Notes under the pieces: model-generated
Told to the model about the DNA's origin: nothing
Database searches by the model: none
The model's input: the letters and a program-made list of their open reading frames with translations, nothing else
Translations under genes and position numbers: made by a program
Shown here: piece by piece, positions 56,967-64,000 of the stretch
Layout of the letters: each line of letters begins with the position of its first letter
Numbering within the stretch: the stretch's first letter is position 1
From: Lota lota
Lineage: Eukaryota; Chordata; Actinopteri; Gadiformes; Lotidae
Length of the DNA: 64,000 nt
NCBI GenBank assembly: GCA_026745465.1
Contig: JACYXH010000216.1
Location: 3,828,501-3,892,500, forward strand
Direction of reading: 5' to 3'

Positions 56967-59039
56967 ATGGAGTCTGCGGTGGTAGAACCGAGAAACTTTA
57001 GGGCCGCTAACCTCTTAGGGGTGCCGGGCCCGGGCCTCAGCCCGCTGGACTCAGACGATGACGAATGGGATGTGGTCATCGGCATCAGGCCCAAGTCTTC
57101 CCCTCTCCCACGGAGAAAGACGTCCACGTCTGAGGACGAGTCAGAAGAAGCCCAGTGGGAGCCCCCGTCGCCTGGCACCCGGAGGGTGAGCTTTGCGGAC
57201 GCCAAAGGCCTCCGCTTGGTGCTGGTCAAGGAATTTGACAGCCGGGATATCCCTAAGCCGCCGGGCTACGACAAAAGGCAGGCAGAAGGGCAAGACGTGG
57301 AGCGCTACTCCTACGATCTGTCCTTTCCCAGCCCTCTCCCGGGGCCTCCTGAGGAGCTGGGCAGCAGGGTTAGGGAACAGAAGATCGAGCTGGAGTCCAT
57401 CGAGCTTCTCCCGGGGACCACGGCACTGAGAGGGGTGGTGCGCGTCCTCAACGTCTCCTTCGATAAGACAGTGTTTGTCCGCACAACGTTAGACGGCTGG
57501 GCCAGCCACTTTGACCTGCTGGCGGAGTACATCCAAGGCTCCAGCAATGGAGAGACGGACTGTTTTTCGTTCAAGCTGACCCTGGTTCCCCCGTTCGACG
57601 AGCGGGGAGCGAGGGTGGACTTTTGTCTGCGATACGAGACTCCAGTGGGGACCTTCTGGGCGAACAACGGCGCCAAGAACTATGTGCTGTTCTGCCACCA
57701 GAGAGTGAAAGAAGTGGAAAGGAGGCTGCAGGAAGAATGTGTACGCAGGAAAAGTTGTCTAAAGGCCGCAAGGTGAGAACGGTGTTGTTGTTGAAGCTAT
57801 GCCTTAATCGATTGTATCAAATGCTGGCGTTTTGCAATTAGTCCCTTATATGAATGTGAATCTGTGTTGATGAGAAACACAAACACACATACATTAGGGA
57901 GGTGGGGATGAGAGGGGGTAAAGTGTGTGTGTGTGTGTATGCAAGTGTGTGTGTATGTGTGTGCACATTTGTATTTGTGCGTGTGTTGGCATCGAAAGGC
58001 AAGATGGATTGGATGGATGCTTTGATGGAGAGCAGAGCGGCATGTGCTTCCCCTGGGTTAAAAATCTCCTTTATTAAATAATTCCATGACAATCTGTTTT
58101 ACCGTAAGTGTTCCTATTAAGCCCATGTCAGTGTCTATTTGTGCAAATTTGAATTTTTCTCAGGTGGGCTTAAATGGGACTGTATTATCACATATTTACA
58201 GTGCAAAGATGAAGCACATTGCAATTTGATATGAGAATAAGTTAAGCCCATTTTGCTGTTGTTCAATGAAATTGCCTCCTTTTTTATCCATTTTTATTGC
58301 AATTATTACTAAAGGTGATTGATCCCAGCATTTTCTTTGTAATGTTTTACCTTATGTAATGTTTTACGCATGAATCGGCAGAACACCGGCCAGGATTGAC
58401 TTCCTGTCTGTGTGCTTTCATAAAGGTCTTCCTGCGTTGCCCAGAGAGGGGCAACCATTCAGTTCATCACTTTACCCATTATTACTTTGACTGATCATTG
58501 CTTTATATACAACAGGGCGTCTCAAACTTAGGGGTCGCGACCCCATGTTGAGGATTAGGTTTGATTTATGGCTCTAAGGTTTTGTTTTAGGGTTTACAAT
58601 GTGAGTTAGGTTTCAGGGTTTGGTTACTGGTTCTTAGGTTTGGTTTTAGGGTCAGGGTTTCCTATTTGGGCTAGTTTTTATGGTTTGGTTTGCGGATAGG
58701 TTTTAGGGTTAGGGTTTCTTATCTGGGTTAGGTTTCAGGGTTTTGTTTTTGGTTCTAGTGTTTGGGTTAAGGGTTAGGGTTTCCTATTTGGATTAGGTTT
58801 TAGGGTTTGGTTTTAGGGTTAGGGTTTCATTTCTGGATTCTGTTTTAGGGTTTGGATTTTGGTTCTAGGTTTCCTCTGTGGGTTAAGATTTAGTGTCGTT
58901 TTTGGTTTTAGGGTTAGGGATTCTTCTGAGGGTAAGGTTTTAGTGTTTGTTTTTTTGTTCTAGGGATCGGTTTTAGGGTTAATGTTTCCTATTTGGGTTA
59001 GGCCTCAGGGTTTGGCTTTGGGGTTTAGGTTTTGCATTT

Positions 59040-59106
<67 letters not shown>

Positions 59107-62100
59107 CTTTATTTAACCAAAACCAAATAATGATTTAAATATGCAAATGTTTATGCCATATGATGAGCACATTTGTGCTGTTTAAGTTTTATAATACCCA
59201 GACAATCGACAGATCATTATCATTCATAACCTACGTATGGGATCATATATGAATAAGTACAATGAGTCCTTGACTTTATTTAATCATTTCATTCACAGAC
59301 AGCACTTCACCACTGTTGACAATTCATCGTTGGAGGAAAAAGTGCAATCAACAGAAACAATTATAACAGGTAATTCTTTGGGACTCATTTGGTAAACTAG
59401 TCTATGTCCTCGTCAGACTGTAATTAGCAGATTAAAAGACAACTCTATCTTCCAGGTGTGTTGAAAAATGAAGGTGCTCTCATCATGAAGTCCAGACAAG
59501 TCACTGACTCCCATTCAGCCACTTCAGAGGAGGAATGTCAGAAGTTAACGGTGAGTTAAAATGCAGTCTCTTCTTTCATTTAAAAATGAAATGGTTGTTG
59601 TTTAAGGTATAAGTGGTAAATGATTTGTGGAAAATGCTGTTTTGCATACATGTTTACTGTAATTCATAAGCAAAAGTATTAAACTCTAAAACTATCGTAA
59701 GCAGTCAGAACAAAGAACAAATATTTAGCTGAGGCCGTATTCAGAAATTATTACAAGTAATGTACAATTTGCATATCTTGTGTGCTGTGCCATTGTTCCT
59801 ATCTGTTGTTTCACAAATTCAAACATATGGGAGAGAAGGTTGTCCGTGATTACAATGGTGGTAGTCTGGAGGACTGGGACATTTTTGTGGCGTACAGTAC
59901 AGTAGAGGGTGCACTATGAAAGGGGAAGGAGATACTTAAACCGACCCCTAGTCAGAATGCCACATGCCTTATATTTAGAGCAGTAAAAGAAAGCGTACCA
60001 GTTTAATCATGATGACACCTGAGTATGTCTTGTTCCCACGATTGGCTGTTGAAACAGTTTGCAGTCTGAAGTGTACAGAAAAGTTTCAGGTTCATATATA
60101 GTGATTGACTGATTAGACTCATGCCTTCCCATCTGATACTCATAACTTCCCATCATTTCTTTTTTATAAAAGCTTCTTATATCTAAATAAAATTGAATGA
60201 TTCAAACATAACACAACAGTTCATGCACTTTGCAGAAGCTTCAAAATATCCTCCCTTTTGAGAAAGCATAACATAGCTATTAAAATGAAACTAAATCCAT
60301 TAATCGCATTGATGTACAGATGGAGGGCAGCCAGAAGAATGCCAGCAGAAGGAATCAACGCAGGGTGGCACGGCAGGCAAAGGTGAAGGACCTATTCTCT
60401 CTAAAAGATCAAAAACCAGAGTGGGCGAACGAAAATGAAGCGTCGCTCTTGGAGCCACCATCAGACTATACGAGGCAGGGCGAACACCTGGTGATATCGT
60501 TTTTGGGCTCTCTGTCGTGTTCTGAAGGATCTTCCGCCGATGTCAAAAGTAACATCTCACCAGCACAGAGCAGAGAATCTTCCAAGGCAGAGAAATCTGA
60601 GAGTGTCGACGCTGTCCAACCTCTGAGTGCAGAAAGGAGAGAGGTGACACATGCCAGACAACCACATTTAGAGGAGAAACTGGAACAGAGGCAGCACTCT
60701 GCTGCCTTTATAACAGGGGAAAACAGACATAGGCCATTGGAGAGTAGGGGACGAAGTGATAGAGGAAGTGATAATGTCTGTATTGTCGACAACCCAGGAG
60801 AGGAATCACAGAGCGATGTCAATTTGACAGAGCACACAGAAGGCCCTGTCAACGCACCCAGTAGCTTTACATTCGGGACAGTGCTGGCTCCGCTGTACCC
60901 CCTGGTGTGTGGCCAGGTGAAAAGTGAGAATCGCAACCTGGCTGATCAATCATTGAGAGAACTTTCACAGATGGGAAACAGTATGTCGACGGATTTGACT
61001 AAGAACGATGAAGAAACCTCTAGGATCAGCACAGATCCTTTCAAGTCTCATGACCAAAAATCAATGAATACTCATCTGAAGGATGTTCCTATAGAGGATG
61101 GAAAATTGTGTGTAAGCGTGGCTGTAGACACAAGCACAAACCCTACAGACGTCGACTGTCAGGAATCAGAGCATGAATGCACAGGGACACCAAATAATCC
61201 CCAGCCTACTGCAGATGAAGACATGACTCCTTCAGATGTAAACAATGAGATGTTGAATGCATGCACCACCAGAGCAGGTTTAAATCACCAGGGGAAGGCT
61301 GAAAAAGGCCCTCAGGCCCTTGGGTGTCAATGGAAGAATCTGTATGAAAAGCAAATAATGGAAGTTGCAGCAAAGGCTCAAACAGAAGCAGAAGTATTTT
61401 CGGATATTCAGATGCAATTGAGCCCAGCACAAACACTCTCACAACCAAATGTCCTGCAGGAAACAACTCATAACGCGTCACAGCCTCACTGCCAACAGAT
61501 CTGCTGTGAAGTGGCAACCGACTTCATTCACACAGACGAGTCGAATGGACAGGATGGCGTTCCGCCTACTGAGACTGTGTCAACAACTCGTATTTACCCG
61601 GAACAGGCTATAGAAAGAGAGCAGCTGGAAGAGCTGAATCCTAAATGTTGTATGTGTCCTGTAAGGTTTGAGGCCGCTGATATCTCTGTCGGGGATCAAA
61701 GTATTCCAGAGTTGGAAGATGGGCATGGAGGTTCTGCTGATCTCTGCCAAGAGACCCTTAAAACATCACTGGATGATGTTGAAGAACCGGACAACGGAGG
61801 GAATGAATCAACAAACAAAGGAGCTATAACACCTACAGTTGAGCATGAGCTCAGCGTGGATGTATCTGAGCGTATCAAAGTAAACAAAACCTATTGTACA
61901 CACCCAGATATGTTGGCTGACGAAACTGGACTTACTCTGGTAGAAAAACCAGTTTGTATGCAATCAGAGGCTGAATGCTGCGCAAGTGAAGATGCAGCCA
62001 CAAAACAGGACTACCTCAAGCCATATGAAGAGAGAACCGAGGACAAAAACTGGGAAATGATGGTCGAAGAAGAGGAAAAATATGCATTAGGCGAGGAAGT

Positions 62101-63400
62101 CATGAGAAAAGAGGATGCTGAAAATGGTGAGAAAGAGAACGACGAGCTGAAAGAAAAGCAAACTATCACAGAGCAACAACCTTTGGAGAAGACTGTCGGC
62201 TGTGAAAAGAGAGAGCATACGGAGACAGAGACTGATGGACAACAATGTTTTAATTCGACTAAAGAGAAAAGTAAAATCGAGGTTGAAACCGTGGAGGAAC
62301 CTCTCGTTTGGGAGGAGCAGGAAGAGAAAAAGGTTAAGAAAGATGCTGATCATGACACGGATAACCAGCATGTTGTGTGGGAGGAAATGAGGAACAAAGA
62401 GAAAGAAAACCTAGCTGAATCAGACCGAGAAACTTGGGTAGAGGTGGAAGATAAGGCAAAGAGGATATCAGTCAACGAGGAGGTTAGTGGAGCAGGAGAA
62501 GGAAGCATGGCGGTGGAGACGGTGGAGGAGAGTGTGGTCAGAACAGCGAAAGAAGAGAGAAACGAAGAGACAGAGAGGCCAGAGATGGGGTCACACGCTA
62601 GTCAAAAGAAAGTGGCAAGTGATCTATCTACGCCAGTGAGCAACGTGCATGAGTGTGAGGTAGAAAGGGTAATAGACAAAGAAAACTCACCGAATAATGA
62701 AAGCACATGTTTCCCGACTGAAATGCAGTTAATCTCAGAAGAAGAGGTGCGAAGCAACACTTACAGATTACACCTTACAAGCGGCCAATCAAAAGCACTT
62801 TCTGAATCGGCCCGATGTGGAGGTGATTCGTGGGCTGCAGAAAAAGGGTCACGCGTCTTCACCGACGAGCCGGAATGCGATCTAATGGCAGAGGAAAGGG
62901 AGATGGACATAAGCTCCAGCGAATCTCCATCGGATGAAGAGATGGAGTTGTACATGCACCGCCTGCGGGCCGCGCCGTGCCCCCAAACTCTCAGCAGCTT
63001 CCCCAGAGAACGTGGCTCAGGTACGGGTAAAAGACTCTCGATAGACAGACCAAAGCTCCTGTCTTCGTCCATGCCACCTATCAGTGAGTCTGTGAATGAG
63101 GATCAGCTCACTAGGATTCCGGACACTCCAGAAAAGATGGACGTAGAGAACTTCCAGGCCGACTCTGGACAATTTCCAACACAGGACAATCAGGAATATG
63201 GAGGCGTAAACACTGCTCAGTGGACATCCGCATTCTCTTGCAGTAATATCTTAAAGTCACTGTTATACATCACCATGTGTGTTTTATTTGTAGTGGTCGG
63301 ATACCATTATGATTTCCTTGCCTGTTTTGCTCTTTACTTGTTGTCCATATTTTGGCTGTATTGCCGAGCAGACAGTCAGTTCGAAACAACAATGTTCTGA
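56967..63400 (+). CDS. ppp1r3a: Protein phosphatase 1 glycogen-targeting subunit 3A (PPP1R3A type)
   Basis: Four exons join in frame to about 1,350 residues: 56967-57772, 59299-59369, 59456-59550 and 60320-63400. The protein tethers PP1 to glycogen and, through its tail, to the sarcoplasmic reticulum, promoting glycogen synthase activation. RVSF (residues 73-76, in GTRRVSFADAKG) is the PP1-docking motif. A CBM21 domain spans about 140-245, with LRGVVRVLNVSFDKTVFVR, GETDCFSFKL, VDFCLRYETPVGTFW and WANNGAKNY. The long last exon encodes a disordered acidic region and ends in a hydrophobic segment (residues about 1301-1340) with VVGYHYDFL, matching the SR anchor of human PPP1R3A (VYHYDLM). The human protein has 1,122 residues. 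PPP1R3F is the main alternative, but the tail and the GETD-FSFK-LVPP block favour 3A. Confidence 0.85.
58530..59035 (+). repeat. Degenerate GGTTTTAGGGTTAGGGTTTC array
   Basis: About eight diverged units of roughly 55-65 bases contain GGTTTTAGGGTTAGGGTTTC followed by CTATTTGGGTTAGGTTTCAGGG. TTAGGG is frequent but not in pure tandem. Confidence 0.85.
59040..59104 (+). repeat. (CA)n microsatellite
   Basis: About 32 CA units directly after the TTAGGG-like array. Confidence 0.95.
60320..63400 (+). CDS. ppp1r3a: ppp1r3a large last exon
   Basis: This 3,081-base exon has an intact frame of 1,026 codons. It joins in phase 0 to the exon ending QKLT. Most of it is polar and Glu/Lys-rich with no fold apparent. 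A local acidic motif SSSESPSDEEMELYMHRLR (about 62920-62970) stands out as probably conserved, because it has mixed hydrophobic spacing unlike its surroundings. The last 50 residues contain the transmembrane anchor with a short polar tail. The homology in the middle is too weak to align by eye to the human protein. Confidence 0.85.
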   Translation: MEGSQKNASRRNQRRVARQAKVKDLFSLKDQKPEWANENEASLLEPPSDYTRQGEHLVISFLGSLSCSEGSSADVKSNISPAQSRESSKAEKSESVDAVQPLSAERREVTHARQPHLEEKLEQRQHSAAFITGENRHRPLESRGRSDRGSDNVCIVDNPGEESQSDVNLTEHTEGPVNAPSSFTFGTVLAPLYPLVCGQVKSENRNLADQSLRELSQMGNSMSTDLTKNDEETSRISTDPFKSHDQKSMNTHLKDVPIEDGKLCVSVAVDTSTNPTDVDCQESEHECTGTPNNPQPTADEDMTPSDVNNEMLNACTTRAGLNHQGKAEKGPQALGCQWKNLYEKQIMEVAAKAQTEAEVFSDIQMQLSPAQTLSQPNVLQETTHNASQPHCQQICCEVATDFIHTDESNGQDGVPPTETVSTTRIYPEQAIEREQLEELNPKCCMCPVRFEAADISVGDQSIPELEDGHGGSADLCQETLKTSLDDVEEPDNGGNESTNKGAITPTVEHELSVDVSERIKVNKTYCTHPDMLADETGLTLVEKPVCMQSEAECCASEDAATKQDYLKPYEERTEDKNWEMMVEEEEKYALGEEVMRKEDAENGEKENDELKEKQTITEQQPLEKTVGCEKREHTETETDGQQCFNSTKEKSKIEVETVEEPLVWEEQEEKKVKKDADHDTDNQHVVWEEMRNKEKENLAESDRETWVEVEDKAKRISVNEEVSGAGEGSMAVETVEESVVRTAKEERNEETERPEMGSHASQKKVASDLSTPVSNVHECEVERVIDKENSPNNESTCFPTEMQLISEEEVRSNTYRLHLTSGQSKALSESARCGGDSWAAEKGSRVFTDEPECDLMAEEREMDISSSESPSDEEMELYMHRLRAAPCPQTLSSFPRERGSGTGKRLSIDRPKLLSSSMPPISESVNEDQLTRIPDTPEKMDVENFQADSGQFPTQDNQEYGGVNTAQWTSAFSCSNILKSLLYITMCVLFVVVGYHYDFLACFALYLLSIFWLYCRADSQFETTMF

Positions 63401-63513
63401 ATTGTGCAATATAGGGTGCAATATAATTTTTTATCAGACGCTTATCAACGGAACACTGCATTTTATGAAGGTCAGATCACCACTGTAGAGCTGTGTTTGT
63501 TTATATCCTTATA

Positions 63514-63986
63514 TTAAAGCTGCAGTAGGTACGATTTCTTTGTATTATAATGTAGACACATTGTCTCACAGTCCACTGTCAGGGAGTTTTCTTTACCAGT
63601 CGTAGCAGCCGTGCATGGTTATTCCATTCTCATGTTTCACAACGAGGCTCCGCCATCTTTTTTTCTCCACCACGTTTATGATACAAAGAAGTTCAACTAG
63701 CTAGTACTTCTAGCTAGCAAGCTGTATGCTCAAAAAGCTATGCTAGCCTTGAATTGTGTGCACAAACACGATGGACAGCCAGGGTGTACGCTCTTTCTCT
63801 TTGAGATTCTCTGATTGGTTAGCAGGAATGGGCCTTGCTGTGAAACTTAATAATGGAATATTTCTGCACCGCTGCTATTCTGGTCAATGAAACTTGCTCA
63901 CAGTAGACAGTGTGTTTACATTAAGGATTGTTTAGGAGCAAAATTATAACCTATATATTTTTTTATGTAACCTACTACAGCTTTAA
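63514..63986. mobile_element. MITE with TTAA target duplications
   Basis: TTAA-AGCTGCAGTAGGTACG at the left (63514) is inverted at the right as TAACCTACTACAGCT-TTAA (to 63986). The termini pair over about 15 bases with one mismatch and lie inside TTAA on each side, as in piggyBac-type non-autonomous elements. The interior has no ORF. The element sits just after the ppp1r3a stop, and its left edge forms an ATTAAA (63513-63518). Confidence 0.65.
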
Positions 63987-64000
63987 TCACTGACTTTTGT

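Larger units (their letters stand above)
57773..59298. other. First ppp1r3a intron, repeat-rich
   Basis: It contains GT-rich sequence around 57920-57990, a degenerate TTAGGGTTT array (58530-59035) and a CA repeat (59040-59104). No exon was seen in it. Confidence 0.6.

Overview
The window is teleost fish nuclear DNA. It shows multi-exon vertebrate genes with GT-AG introns, very dense microsatellites (CA, GA, CT, AT), tRNA-derived SINE fragments, MITEs and a LINE 3' end. The microsatellite load resembles what is described for codfishes, but the species cannot be fixed from sequence alone. Exon coordinates were read by eye from splice consensus, reading-frame continuity and remembered vertebrate homologues.

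Layout. (1) 1-4.6 kb: non-coding, AT-rich, with one LINE relic. (2) 4.6-5.6 kb: a GC-rich promoter with two palindromic RFX X-boxes. (3) 5602-34139, plus strand: a complete ankrd26 orthologue of about 43 exons and about 3,290 residues, roughly twice the human length, with its 3' UTR ending near 35.3 kb. The N-terminal ankyrin repeats, the conserved mid-protein EKLWVEVEKREVK segment, the long coiled coil and the KKNYMI C-terminus are all recognisable. A 786-residue acidic exon and a PQTQ minisatellite exon enlarge the protein. (4) 38436-41392, minus strand: a three-exon gene for a divergent I-mfa (MyoD family inhibitor) domain protein. (5) 43767-50968, minus strand: a compact FOXP-subfamily forkhead gene of 14 recognisable coding exons, about 460 residues, most FOXP2-like in its forkhead. 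(6) 56967-63400, plus strand: a four-exon PPP1R3A-type glycogen-targeting subunit of protein phosphatase 1, with RVSF motif, CBM21 domain and C-terminal membrane anchor.

Genes 4-6 have the same order and relative orientation as human MDFIC-FOXP2-PPP1R3A on 7q31. Because the forkhead and I-mfa proteins here are much shorter and more divergent than canonical FOXP2 and MDFIC, I infer that this is a fast-evolving duplicate of that locus, perhaps from the teleost genome duplication. A foxp3 identity remains possible. This is the most interesting aspect of the window.

The genes do not form one pathway. ankrd26 is a centriole/cilium gene. The other three form an old linkage block containing transcriptional regulators and a muscle glycogen regulator, and the ppp1r3a upstream region contains a perfect MEF2 site. 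I found no RNA genes, CRISPR arrays, viral genes or bacterial features.
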